Assembly (NCBI GenBank): GCA_005405945.1
Contig: BJHW01000001.1
Location: 1,860,001-1,924,000 of the forward strand
Source: Streptomyces violaceusniger
GTDB lineage: Bacteria > Actinomycetota > Actinomycetes > Streptomycetales > Streptomycetaceae
Length of the DNA: 64,000 bases
Direction of reading: 5' to 3'
Position numbers and translations under genes: made by a program
Shown here: positions 1 through 9,262 of the stretch, piece by piece
Layout of the letters: each line of letters opens with the position of its first letter
Numbering within the stretch: the stretch's first letter is position 1
The notes under the pieces: generated by a model
What the model was told of the DNA's origin: nothing
The model's input: the letters and a program-made list of their open reading frames with translations, nothing else
The model's database searches: none

Positions 1-1490
1 CAGCTCGCGCAGGAGCGGGAGGGTTCCCGGCGGGGCGGTGGCGGCCGGGGCGGCGCGGCGCCACGCCGCGTACATCCCGCTCGCCACCCTCGGGTCGAGG
101 GCGGGCAGCAGCCCGGCGGCCAGGTCTGAGCCCGGCCCGAAGAGCCGCCGCGGATCGTGCCCCGCCGTGGCGCGGGCACCGGACGGGGGCCGTACGACGC
201 GGGTGCGCAGGGCGGGCAGGACGGCGCCGAGCGCCGTCACGGCGGCGGTGCCGTGGGCCCCTGTGCCGGGACTTTGGCTTCCGGTGGCGCTGTCGGCCGC
301 GGGCCGGTCCTCGGCGAGCTGGGACCGCAGCCGCACCTCGCCGGGCCCGGTGGCGTCCAACTCCCCGCCCGCTCGCGCAGTTCGCCGATCACCGCCTCCA
401 GCCGCTCGAACCAGGCGGCGACCTCCTCGTACGGAGCGGCCAGCACCTGCGCCTCCGCCAGCCGGTCATGCGGTTCGGCGAGCCGCCGGGCGAGCTGCCC
501 GGGCGTGGTGATCCCGTCCAGGTCGCCCCGCAGCGGCGCCAGGACCTGCGCGTCGAACTCCTCGATCAGGCGGCTGACGGGGCGCGGATCGGGGTGGTCC
601 GGCGTGGGCTCGGCGTCCCCCCGGTCGTCCGGGTCCTCGTCCGCCTCCGGGTCGGTGATCCACCGTCGCACCTCGTCCACCAGCTCCTTGAGCGACGGCG
701 GGGCGGACTGCGGCAGCCCGATCGCCGTCACGTCCTCGTCGCGGTCGACGGCCACGCGCGCCACCGGCAGCAGCAGCTTCTGGCCACCGCCCCCGGACTC
801 GGCCGTTCCGCCGAAGACGAAGAGCAGCTTGTCGCCCACGGTCAGCCCGAGCGAGGTCCCGGACACCAGCAACTCCGAGCGGCGCCGCAGGTCGTCGGGG
901 CCGATCAGGGCGGGCCGGCGGCGGCGCACCGCCAGTTCGTTCCACGCCCAGCGGGCCGTCAGCTCCTCGCTGGTCTCGAAGGTCTGCGACTCCTCGTCGG
1001 AGGCCGCCGGGACGCTGTGGCTGATGGCCCCGCGCGGAATCGTCACCACCACGTCCTCGGCGCGCGGATCCCGGTCCAGGGTGTACGCGAGGTGGGTGTC
1101 GGCGGCCACTCCCGGCCGTGGCACATGCCCCACCAGCCGCCCCAGGAGGGCGAGCGAGCGGGGGTCGTGGGCGGTGCGCAGATAGCCCTCGTCGGCGATC
1201 CGCTCGGAGTGGAAGGTCAGCAGGTCGCTCAAGACCGCCCAGGCGTCCAGCAGCCCGATGGCCGGGTCGTCCGGGGTGCGTACGGTCAGGCCGCGCAGCG
1301 CGGGGTAGGCGGGCGAGGCGAGCCGGTCGAGCATGGCGGCCAGGAACGAGCCGTAGTCGCCGACGCGGTAGTCCAGGGCGGTGCGGCCGGGCGGGTTGTG
1401 CGGGGTGCCGGGGGCGGCCCGGCGCTCGTCGTGGCCGCCGCAACCGCAGCCACAACCGCCGGAGTTGATGTGGTCGGAGTGGTCGCTCAT
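1..1490 (-). CDS. CIS baseplate-J-like protein, Afp12-type (partial, left edge)
   Basis: Second of two large baseplate proteins of the contractile injection system, probably a wedge component (T4 gp6/gp7 level) linking hub to sheath. The start is the ATG at 1490, which overlaps the stop of the upstream baseplate gene (ATGA). A Cys/Gly-rich N-terminus (GGCGCGCGG, residues 11-19) is followed by a region with the layout of putative baseplate assembly proteins (DYRVGDYGSFLAAMLDRL near residue 40; LLDAWAVLSDLLTFHSERIADEGYL near 75). The frame breaks near nt 374; one added base opens a frame that runs to the window edge, so the C-terminus is missing. The frameshift is probably an assembly error. 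The Afp12 role is inferred from order and size. Confidence 0.72.
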
Positions 1491-4400
1491 CGGGCCCCCT
1501 TCAGCTCGATGACCAGGCGGCCGCGTCCGGGCCGGTCGGGGTCGTTGTCGCATTGGGCGATCTCCAGGGGTCCGATGCGCAGGATGCCCTCCTCCAGCGC
1601 CTCGCCGTGTGTCGTCTCGTACGAGGTGCCGTCATCGGGCTCCTTCGGCCCCTCCAGCCCCTCGTGCCACAGCCGTCGCAGCCGGGTGACCTCGACGCGT
1701 CGCACCCCCGGCACCGCCGCGGCGACGGCCACCAGACGGCTGAGCCGCACCGGTTCGCCGAAGGTCAGCGCGTCGGGGTGGAAGAAGCCGAGCCCCCCGC
1801 CGGAGGACCGGCCGCTGCCCAGCGCCCGGTACAGCTCGGCGAGGATCTGCCCGTGCTGGTGGCCGGGCGCGGCGCACACCTCGATCGCGATGTCCAGCGG
1901 CACGGCGCGGGCCGGGCCGACCACCAGGTCGTGTCCGATCCGGCGGTAGCCCTCCAGGACGTGCGCGACCGCGTCGAGGAGGGCGGGGGGCGGTGCCCCG
2001 GTCCCGTGCGCGTCGATGGCGATGTGCGCCTCCCGCACACTGCCGGTCCAGCGGATCTCCGCCGCCGCACGCCGCACCCCGGGCAGTTCGGAGGCGAGCG
2101 CCGCGTAGTCCTCGGCGGTGATGGCCCGGTGCCGGGTGCGCTTCAGGTCGAGCGGGGCGAGCTGGCGGACCCGCTCGACCGGCTCGGGCTCGGTGCCACC
2201 CACGGCGGGCAGCGGATTGCGCACCCCGGCCACCGGCAGGGGCTGTCCGGTGTCCGCCGCTTCCGGATCCCGGCACAGCACCAGGTGGTTGATGGCCTCG
2301 GGGCCGACGTTGCCCGCCGTGCCGCCGCCGGTCCGGTAGTGGACCGCGAGGCGCGCCCCGGGCTTCGGCACGGCGCCGTACCGGCCGTCGCCGAAGCGCA
2401 GCGCGATACGGCCGTCGTCCTCCAGCTCGCCGACGAAGTGGCGGTCCCGGGGGCGGGAGGTGAGCAGATCACGGCGCGGTGTCCAGGTCTCGTCGCCGTC
2501 CTCGATCGTCACGGCGGGGAGCGCGGCCCGTGGGTCCTGGACGAGCGCGGCGGCCGGACCGTGCAGCACCGGATCCTCGGGCCGCAGCCCGGCCGCGTAC
2601 GCCCGGCCCCAGCTGTGGGCGACCTCCCAGGCGATGCGCCCGTCCAGGACGGTGCCCGCCCGGGCCCTGGCGGTCAGCGCGGCCAGGCGCCCCAGCTTGG
2701 CGTCGAGCAGCCGGTCGCAGCGGTGCAGCAGCTCGCGCAGCGCGCGGACGGGGTGGCGGGCGAGTTCGAGGCGCTCCAGGACGCGCAGCCCGAACAGAAC
2801 GGTCAGCTCGGCGATCTCCTCGTCCGAGAGCCCGTCGCGGTCGCGGGCGCTGCGCCACAGCTCGGTCAGCCGCTGCCGCACCCGCCCCGGGATGGCGGCC
2901 AGGTGCTCGGCCTGCCCGGCCGCGATATGGCGCGGATCGGGGAAGGGCACGGCCTGGGTGACGGGCGCCTGGTGCAGTACGGGCCGGAAGCGCGGCACGA
3001 TCCCGGGATAGAGGACTTGAGCGAAAAGCGTCCGCAACGCCTCGGCCTGCGCGTACGCGGTGCCGGGCACGACCCTCTCGCCCCGCTGCCCGGCCGACTC
3101 CAGGCCGATCCCGGCCCGGCCGGTGGCCTCCGGGCCGACGGTGGTGAACAGCTCCCGTACGTCGCCGGGGGTCAGCTGCCGCCCGTGGCGGGCCCGGTCC
3201 AGCAGGGAGTCGATGAGCCGCGCGGGCGCGTTCCCCGCGTCCTTGTCGAAGCAGCCGAAGGCGGGTGGGTCACAGGTGCCGGCGACGGCGGGGACGGGTG
3301 GCACGGTGAGGGTCTCCGGTGTGCCGCAGCAGAAGGTCAGCGAGCGGCCGTGGTCGACCAGCACCACATTGCCGCGCGCCACGCTGACGTCCTCGATGGG
3401 CGCGCAGTCCTGACCGCCCCGGGTGGCCAGGCACAGCGGGAACGCCAGCGCGTCCTCCCGCGCCCAGGTGACCTCCAGCACCGGCTGCTCGGCGAGCCGG
3501 TCGACGGCGGGGGTGACGGAGGTGAGGCGCACGGCCTGCCGGTGCGACGGGTCGGCGTCGCCGGGCGTCCCGGAGCGCGGCCCCCGCACCTCCTCGAAGA
3601 GCAGCAGATCGCCGGGGCGCAGATCGACCGTGCGGGCCCGGCACTCCTCGTCGGCCCACGCGTCGCGCAGCGTCGCGGAGGTGGCGCCCACGGGCAGCGA
3701 GCACACCTCGCCGCCCCAGGTCCACAGCCGGATGCGGTGGTGTTCCGGCCGCAGGTGGAGGGGGCGATCGGTGACGACGGGCTCGAACACCTCCACCGAT
3801 CCGCGCTCATCGAGCACGGCCAGCTCCCGGTCGTCCAGCACGGCCCCGACGTCCGGCCGGTCCAGCGGGCCGAGCGTACGGATGTCCACGGCGGCGAAGC
3901 GGTACTCCCCCGGGTTCAGGGTCAGCGGCTCGACCGTCTCGACGGTGACGAAGGCGCGGGCGTTGCAGCCGTCGTGCATCGGATAGTCGATGAGCCGTAC
4001 GTGGCGCCGTACGGACACCCGGCGGCGGGCGGTGTCGAGATACGCCTCGGTGGCCACCGCGTCCTGCTGGTAGCTGATCTGGTCGGCGGTGTGGGCGAGC
4101 AGCTCGACCAGGGTGGTGCCGAGGTCGGCGGCGTTGCGCTCGATCCAGTCGGGGGTGGTGAGGCGGAGCCGGTCCAGGACGAGTTGGCGGAGGGTGTCGT
4201 AGTCGCGGGCGGTGTAGTCGATGACGGGGCGGGGAAGAAGGTGGCGGGGAGGGGTGGGGGCTCGTCCTGGCAGTCGAAGGGGGTGGGGCAGTCGGGCCGG
4301 AAGGTGAACTCGGCGGAGAAGTACCGCTGGTCGAAGCCGGGGAAGGGCTCGGTGCCGGGCCGCCCGTAGGGGTCGGTGTCCACGAGGGAGAGCCGGTAGG

Positions 4401-4674
4401 TGGAGGTGTCCCCGGCCCGGTCCACGGTGACGTACAGCTTGTCGTCGAGCTCGGGGTCCTCCTCGCGCTCGACGGAGATCTCCATGACCTCGATGCCGGT
4501 GATCCGGCGGCCGCCGTCGACGCGTACGTTCTCCGGGCACAGGCCGTGCGGGGCCTTGCCGAGGAAGGTGACGGTGAGGGTGATGCCGTCGTCGCCGACC
4601 TCGACGGCGTCGACCCCGTTGAGGTGGGCGGCCCTGATGCGATCGCGCCGTGACGCGGTGGTCGGGTGGTTCAC
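1487..4674 (-). CDS. CIS baseplate-J-like protein, Afp11-type (apparent frameshift)
   Basis: Large baseplate wedge protein, about 1,062 residues once repaired. GTG start at 4674 with a GGGAGGGAGG ribosome site just upstream. Residues 1-145 form a beta-rich N-terminal region rich in Asp/Glu. The baseplate-J core begins at VIDYTARDYDTLRQLVLDRL (about residue 148), with the usual LGTTLVELLAHTADQISYQQD segment following. The C-terminal third has the conserved ITAEDYAALASELPGVRRAAA element seen in gp6-like proteins. The frame breaks near nt 4228, in a run of C; total length leaves remainder 2 on division by 3, as expected for one lost base. It lies between gp25 and Afp12-like genes as in other CIS operons. 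Confidence 0.8.
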
Positions 4675-4684
4675 GCCCCTCCCT

Positions 4685-4909
4685 CCCGCTCAGTCTCAGC
4701 GCGCTCCTGCGCGCGGGCTTCCCTCGTCACTGCTCGCTCCTTCGTCGCTGCGCGGCTCCTCAGTCCAGCCCGCGCAGCGCGCCAAGACACGCGCCCCTCC
4801 CCCCGCTCAGTCTCAGCGCGCTCCTGCGCGCGGGCTTCCCTCGTCACTGCTCGCTCCTTCGTCGCTGCGCGGCTCCTCAGTCCAGCCCGCGCAGCGCGCC
4901 AAGACACGC
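4685..4909. repeat. Two identical 108-bp direct repeats between gp25 and baseplate-J genes
   Basis: Copies at 4685-4792 and 4802-4909 read as identical and are separated by 9 bp (period 117). Each contains GCGCGCTCCTGCGCGC-type dyads that could fold in RNA. The second copy ends directly at the gp25 stop codon and the first ends 11 bp before the GTG of the next gene, so the block is the only sizeable gap among the late CIS genes. It could act as an mRNA processing or attenuation site, or be a dispersed intergenic repeat; the sequence does not decide. Confidence 0.85.
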
Positions 4910-5323
4910 TCATGCGGAACCCCTCCCCTCGAACACCTCATCGCGCAGGCCGGCGGTGGCACGCACCACGTACCGCAGATGGACGCGTACGACGTTCTCC
5001 TCGCTGACCACGTCCAGGGACTCCACCTCGATCAGCTCGCCGAGCCAGCGCTGCAGCGACGCCTGGACGGACAGCTCGACGGCGGAGGCCAGTTCGGGGC
5101 TGTTGGGCGTGAAGACCAGGTCGAGCAGCCCGCAGCCGAAGTCGGGCCGCATGACGCGTTCGCCGGGGCTGGTGAAGAGCAACTGCTCGATGAGGTCGCG
5201 TATGTGGTCGTCGTGGTCGGCGTGCGCGGTGCGCCCGCGCCGGTCGATCCGGAACGGGAAGGCGATATCGGTCCGTACGGTGTGTGTCCTGCCGGTCCGT
5301 GTCCTGCCTGTCGGTGTCCTCAT
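4910..5323 (-). CDS. CIS baseplate protein, GPW/gp25 family
   Basis: About 137 residues, the usual size of gp25-type (Afp9) baseplate wedge proteins that sit against the first sheath ring. The family signature lies in the middle: FPFRIDRRGRTA, then HIRDLIEQLLFTSPGERVMR, then a PDFGCGLLDLVF segment (the conserved 'GERvMrPdFG' element). A short basic Thr/Arg repeat (residues 2-16) precedes the domain. The ATG at 5323 overlaps the stop of the PAAR-like gene (ATGA), indicating translational coupling. The stop abuts the 108-bp repeats. Confidence 0.88.
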   Translation of the reverse strand: MRTPTGRTRTGRTHTVRTDIAFPFRIDRRGRTAHADHDDHIRDLIEQLLFTSPGERVMRPDFGCGLLDLVFTPNSPELASAVELSVQASLQRWLGELIEVESLDVVSEENVVRVHLRYVVRATAGLRDEVFEGRGSA

Positions 5324-5667
5324 CCGCACATGACTCCTTGCCGCGCGGCGGAGACGACGGGTGGCCCCTGCGGCACGAGCCCCGCGCTGAAGCACTGTGC
5401 CGAGGAGGTGTCGAGCAGGACGGGCACGCCGTCGATCAGCACCGTGTCGCGGTCCGGAGTCCACCGGACGGTGGTGCACGGCAGCGGGACACGGTCGACG
5501 GTGTGCGGGCAGCCGACGACCGTGAAGACGTCGTCGGCGGTCGGCACGGGCTGCCCGTCGAGCCGCACACCGGACGACGAAGCGCCGGATGCCGCCTGTA
5601 CGCGTCCGCCGTGCGGGCAACTGATCACGGCGGTATGGCTGACGAGGTTCCCGGAATTCCCGGACAC
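5320..5667 (-). CDS. PAAR-like CIS spike tip protein
   Basis: About 115 residues. The GTG at 5667 is chosen as start because a GGGAGGGA site lies 8-9 bp upstream, whereas the open frame extends further without another good start. Sequence has the PAAR-like pattern of CIS operons: an early SHTAVISCPHGG motif (Cys/His), a central TADDVFTVVGCPH motif and a final VMCG; the Cys/His residues could bind the metal that sharpens the tip. It lies directly after the OB-fold spike gene, matching the hub-spike-tip order (Afp8/Afp10). Its stop overlaps the gp25 start. Confidence 0.75.
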   Translation of the reverse strand: MSGNSGNLVSHTAVISCPHGGRVQAASGASSSGVRLDGQPVPTADDVFTVVGCPHTVDRVPLPCTTVRWTPDRDTVLIDGVPVLLDTSSAQCFSAGLVPQGPPVVSAARQGVMCG

Positions 5668-5729
5668 GTCGCTTGTCCCTCCCCGTTGGCTGCTGACTAT
5701 CGCTTTCTTGTGGCTATCGCTTCTTGTGG

Positions 5730-6263
5730 CTATCGCTTCTTGGGCACGGTCAACCGGCCCCGGTTCAGGTCGACTTGGTCTCCGACCAGGGAAACGGAGG
5801 CCCCCTGGCCGTTGTCGATGTGCACTCCGGTCGCGTCGATCCGTATGGACGCGCCGCCGGGCGCCTGGAGCAGAATTCCCTCGGCCGGAACGTCGGACAT
5901 CACGATCTTGTGTTTCCCCGGGGTCTGGATCACCACCGGGTGCGCGGTCGCCGGATCGGTCCGCGCGTCCTCCGGGAGCTGCTCCCTGGCCCCGAACCAG
6001 CACCCCGTCCAGATGGGGAAGCTGGGGTCCCCCTGCTCGAACTCCACCCACACCCCGGCCCCGACGGACGGCACGACGTACTGCCCGGCGGGCCGCTGCT
6101 GCTCCCCGGTGAAGGGGAAGCAGGGCATGGCCCAGGTGGACGGCTCATCGCCGAGGACATCGGGCACCTCGACGGTGATCCGGCCGATTCCGAGCGGGTC
6201 CTGGTTGTCCCGCACCCGGCCCCGGAACTTGCCGAGGAAGCGGTTGTTGGACGTGGCCGCCAT
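5730..6263 (-). CDS. CIS spike protein, gp5/baseplate-V OB-fold family
   Basis: 177 residues, intact. Corresponds to the gp5-like N-terminal half of VgrG/Afp8, here a separate gene. The OB-fold signature is clear: FRGRVRDNQDPLGIGRITVEV at residues 13-33, WAMPCFPFTGEQ, GAGVWVEFEQGDPSFPIWTGCW at about 68-89. The C-terminal part (APGGASIRIDATGVHIDNGQ) is short and beta-rich, where longer homologues form the triple-helix needle. Preceded by the hub gene with an 18-bp gap and followed, after 62 bp, by the PAAR-like tip gene. Confidence 0.88.
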   Translation of the reverse strand: MAATSNNRFLGKFRGRVRDNQDPLGIGRITVEVPDVLGDEPSTWAMPCFPFTGEQQRPAGQYVVPSVGAGVWVEFEQGDPSFPIWTGCWFGAREQLPEDARTDPATAHPVVIQTPGKHKIVMSDVPAEGILLQAPGGASIRIDATGVHIDNGQGASVSLVGDQVDLNRGRLTVPKKR

Positions 6264-6281
6264 GGGGGGCTCCTTGAGGGC

Positions 6282-7421
6282 TTAGGGCCGAACGGTGTCG
6301 CTCCGGGCGATCAGCCCTTCGCGGGTGAGCGTGAAGTTCTGCAGGAACGAGCCGGGCCGGAGGTTGTGAGTGACGGATTTGACGTAGTACTCCCCGTCGT
6401 AGGTCACCCCGGCGCCCCGGACTCCGACGAGTTGGCGCGGCTGGAGGATGTACCCGTGCCGGTTGACGTCGAGCGAGCCGGATCCGGAGATGGCGTCGGC
6501 GGTGGTGGCGGCCCTCGCCAGAGCTTCGGCCTCGGCCTGCGCCCGGTCCTTCTTGGCGGTGCCGGAGAGCGTCTTGCGCTTGAGGGCGGGGGTGGCCCGT
6601 TTGCCGAGGGGCGGCCGGAGAGGGCTGATGTCGGGCTGGGCGAGGAGCGTGGAGGTGCGGGTGGCGGGGTCCTGCACACGGGCCTGGGGCTCCTCGCGGG
6701 CGGTCCCGTCGTAGGCGAACGTCAGCTGGTCGACGGTGGAATTGACGTCCATGTTGACGGTGAGGGCGTGCTGGGGTGTCCCGACGCGCTTCTCGGGTCC
6801 CCAGTAGGCAGTGGAGGCTTCGGGGAAGGGCCCGGGGACGAGGTAGAAGACGTAGCCGTTGGCGTGAGCGAGATCGGTGACGTACTGGAGGTCGGTGCCG
6901 GTTTGGTAGTCCACGCGGCGCTGGGCGTTGGGCGGTTGGAGGATCTTCTCCTTGACGACGTCGGCCTCGATGCCGTAGTCGGTGTATTTGGTGAGGATGC
7001 GGGTGACGCGCTGCCAGGGTGAGAGGTTGGGGTAACGGTCGGTCCGCTCCTCGAGGTCCATGAGGAGGGTGAGGTCCTCGCCGGTGACGGTGAGGGTCGT
7101 CTGCCCGGGCTGATTGCTGGCCCCCACCTCGTGGCGCACGATGAGCCCGTCGAGGAGGACGATCGGCGTGCCCTTGACGGCGGCCGTGACGATGACGCGG
7201 GTGCGGGGGTCGAAGAACCCCTCGGGAAGCAGCCGATCGATGATCGCGCCCTTTTTGGTGAGGTCGAACGCCATCTGGAAGCCGCTGCGTTCGCCCGCGG
7301 TGGTGGTGATCTGCGCGGACAGCAGCGCCTGGGTGACCTCGGGAGGCACCGGGCGGGTGAGCTTGGGCCCCATCCGTAATTCGAGGTGGATGGGCCCCTG
7401 CCCGACGGGCTCATCAGCCAT
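6282..7421 (-). CDS. CIS hub protein, gp27/VgrG N-terminal-like
   Basis: About 379 residues, intact. This is the trimeric hub that connects the tube initiator with the spike. It shows the late-control-gene-D / phage-hub layout: FDLTKKGAIIDRLLPEGFFDP near residue 50, the VTGEDLTLLMDLEER element near 110, TDLQYVTDLAHANGYVFYLVPG near 175-195 and a C-terminal YDGEYYVKSVTHNLRPGSFLQ segment. The ATG at 7421 is preferred; a GTG three codons upstream (7430) is possible. It overlaps the end of the LysM gene by 8 bp. Confidence 0.85.
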   Translation of the reverse strand: MADEPVGQGPIHLELRMGPKLTRPVPPEVTQALLSAQITTTAGERSGFQMAFDLTKKGAIIDRLLPEGFFDPRTRVIVTAAVKGTPIVLLDGLIVRHEVGASNQPGQTTLTVTGEDLTLLMDLEERTDRYPNLSPWQRVTRILTKYTDYGIEADVVKEKILQPPNAQRRVDYQTGTDLQYVTDLAHANGYVFYLVPGPFPEASTAYWGPEKRVGTPQHALTVNMDVNSTVDQLTFAYDGTAREEPQARVQDPATRTSTLLAQPDISPLRPPLGKRATPALKRKTLSGTAKKDRAQAEAEALARAATTADAISGSGSLDVNRHGYILQPRQLVGVRGAGVTYDGEYYVKSVTHNLRPGSFLQNFTLTREGLIARSDTVRP

Positions 7422-7787
7422 GGCGCCCACCGCCTCCGCCGCCTGGGAATCCGTTGGGGATCGCGATCTCCTCGCCGGGCTCGGCGGTCAGCTCGCGGGG
7501 GTCGAGGACGGGGTTGGCGTCGGCGATCCGCCACCAGGCGGCGGGGTCGCCGAAGTAGCGCTGACCGAGGTGGTCGGGGCGCTCGCCGCTGCTGACGGTG
7601 TGGGTGGCGGTGTCCTCGTCCACCTCGCTGATGGGCGGCAGCAGCCGCCGCTTGGCGTACCGCACGGGGGTCCCGTCGGGTTGGGTGTGGATGCCGATCT
7701 CGGCGTCGTGGTAGCGGCTGGAGCGGGGGTAGGGGTGCGACCCGGAATCGCGTCGAGCGCGCTTTCGTAAGGCTGTGGCTCTGCCAT
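7414..7787 (-). CDS. LysM-domain CIS baseplate protein (apparent frameshift)
   Basis: About 124 residues after repair. The N-terminal part MAEPQPYESALDAIPG is joined to SHPYPRSSRYHDAEIG by adding one base near nt 7744 (gattccgggtcgcac). The LysM-like core follows (THTVSSGERPDHLGQRYFGD, WWRIADANPVLDPRELTAEP), ending in a poly-Gly tail. In Afp-type particles this domain sits with the tube initiator (gp53/Afp7) and contacts the baseplate inside. It lies 6 bp after the tube-initiator gene. The length remainder fits one lost base, so an assembly error is likelier than a pseudogene. Confidence 0.78.
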
Positions 7788-7793
7788 CTGTTG

Positions 7794-8480
7794 TTACACC
7801 CTCCCCAGCCCGATGTCCCCGCTGTTCAACCCCAGCGCGCTGAGCGCCCCGCCGCGCGCCGCCGCCGCGAGCCGTTCCTTCTGCGCGAGATGCGCGAGAT
7901 AGAGCTCGGCGCCCCGGTGGCCGGCGGGCAGGTCGCTCACGGTGAGCACCTTCAGCCCGATGCTGAGGGATGCGCGGATGGGGTTGAGGTTGACGTCGAA
8001 TGCCGATTCGTTGATGGACAGTTCGGTGATGCGGACGGGCATGACCCGCTTGCTCCCCCAGGTGAAGAGGGTCAGCGGCATCTCGATGGGGCTGATCTCG
8101 ATGGTCCCCTTCTTGGACAGCCGCATCGCCTCTCGTAACTTGGCGGTGGTCGGCTGCACGAGCATTTCGAGCGTCGCGAGCTGCGGGTGTATCCCGTCAG
8201 GCGCGGCCACCTCGAACTGATCGGTCGCGTCGATCTCCGCGGTGAACTTCCACGTCTCCTGGGCAGGCCCCTTGAGGCGCAGCGCCTCGTTCTTGTCCCC
8301 ACTTCCGCTGCCGCCTCCGCCGCTGTCGGCTTGGTCGCCGGCGGATTGGGGAGCGAGGGAGCGTTCGAGGGTGTCGGGGTTGAACTGGAGCACGATGATG
8401 CGCTGGGGGGTGCCGAGTTCGGGGTCTACGAGGACGATCCCGGAGCGGATGGGCTTGGGGATGTCGGCGTAGCGGGTCAT
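7794..8480 (-). CDS. CIS tube-initiator / spike-adaptor protein (CIS_tube, Afp7-like)
   Basis: 228 residues, intact. Typical CIS_tube layout: MTRYADIPKPIRSGIVLVDP at the start, then IIVLQFNPDTLERSL (the conserved 'FNPdtL' motif), a Gly/Ser-rich loop (residues 54-65), WKFTAEIDATDQFEVA, and a second beta domain (LFTWGSKRVMPVRITELSINE). It caps the hub and templates the first tube ring. The ATG at 8480 overlaps the stop of the preceding candidate immunity gene (ATGA), so that gene is translationally coupled to structural CIS genes. Confidence 0.88.
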   Translation of the reverse strand: MTRYADIPKPIRSGIVLVDPELGTPQRIIVLQFNPDTLERSLAPQSAGDQADSGGGGSGSGDKNEALRLKGPAQETWKFTAEIDATDQFEVAAPDGIHPQLATLEMLVQPTTAKLREAMRLSKKGTIEISPIEMPLTLFTWGSKRVMPVRITELSINESAFDVNLNPIRASLSIGLKVLTVSDLPAGHRGAELYLAHLAQKERLAAAARGGALSALGLNSGDIGLGRV

Positions 8481-9262
8481 GACTCACCACTCCCTTGTTC
8501 CTGGTCCGGATCGATGTCAGCGCGTAGGGCGTCGAGTACAAAATCTGCCGGGTACGGAGCGTCCTCCGGCCAAGAGGCGACCACTTGTTCGACAGCTTCG
8601 CGATAGTCGGACAGGTGATGCGTGGCCAGGATGAGGGCCGCGTGCATCTGAACGTCGATATCATCCGCCGCAAGTGCTCGTGCGGCGACTTCGGCAGCCT
8701 GGGGAGACACAGCGTCATTGAACGCTCTCAGCGCATCGAGCCGTTCGTCCGTCGACTTGGATTCATCAAAAATAATGTCGCTCAGCGCGTCGACAAGATT
8801 CTGGTTGAGAACACTCGATTTACTCAGGGCCCTGCTTGCGGCCATCGTTGCGGCTACCTCAACGCTTACAGTTGTCGCCTGACGAAGCGCCGAGGCAATG
8901 AGGTCTGAATCTTCGGGACCTGCCAGATTAAGCATGACGACGAGAGCGCTGGCATGATCCGCCCCATCCTTCTCTGCTCCAGTCTCGCTTTTCGGAGAGG
9001 GAGGATTGGAAAGGATTCCCCGGGCAACCTCCAGTACTTCTGCAGCATAGACAGTGTATGGATTGCCGCCGGTGAAGCGGCTGGTGGATTCGGCGTGGGC
9101 ATAGTGGTCCAGGGCTGTACCAACAGCCACGGTCCGACCGCTCCGAAGCAGCTTGGAGAATGCTTCTTCATCCGGGCCTTCCGAAGCAAGTACAGCGCGA
9201 GCTCTATCTAGATTCGGATCGTCCAGCGGGCTGCCCCACCAGTGGTAGGTATTGAACGTCAC
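8477..9262 (-). CDS. Candidate immunity protein, helical-repeat type
   Basis: 261 residues, intact, not assignable to a named family by eye. GTG start at 9262, preceded by and overlapping the TGA of the cargo gene (GTGA); its own stop overlaps the next ATG. Residues 10-255 are almost wholly alpha-helical with repeated Ala/Leu-rich helix pairs (ALVVMLNLAGPEDSDLIASA; DALSDIIFDESKSTDERLDA; VQMHAALILATHHLSDYREA), reminiscent of HEAT-like repeats. Base composition is clearly lower in GC than flanking CIS genes and uses codons such as AAA, ATA and TCA. Position after a toxin tip, small size and acidic character are those of polymorphic-toxin immunity genes. Function is inferred; no CIS structural protein is expected here. 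Confidence 0.6.
   Translation of the reverse strand: MTFNTYHWWGSPLDDPNLDRARAVLASEGPDEEAFSKLLRSGRTVAVGTALDHYAHAESTSRFTGGNPYTVYAAEVLEVARGILSNPPSPKSETGAEKDGADHASALVVMLNLAGPEDSDLIASALRQATTVSVEVAATMAASRALSKSSVLNQNLVDALSDIIFDESKSTDERLDALRAFNDAVSPQAAEVAARALAADDIDVQMHAALILATHHLSDYREAVEQVVASWPEDAPYPADFVLDALRADIDPDQEQGSGES

Noticed and set aside
1553..4369. 938-codon plus-strand frame opposite the baseplate-J gene
   Set aside because: Shadow frame; the minus strand has recognisable baseplate sequence in operon with gp25 and PAAR-like genes.
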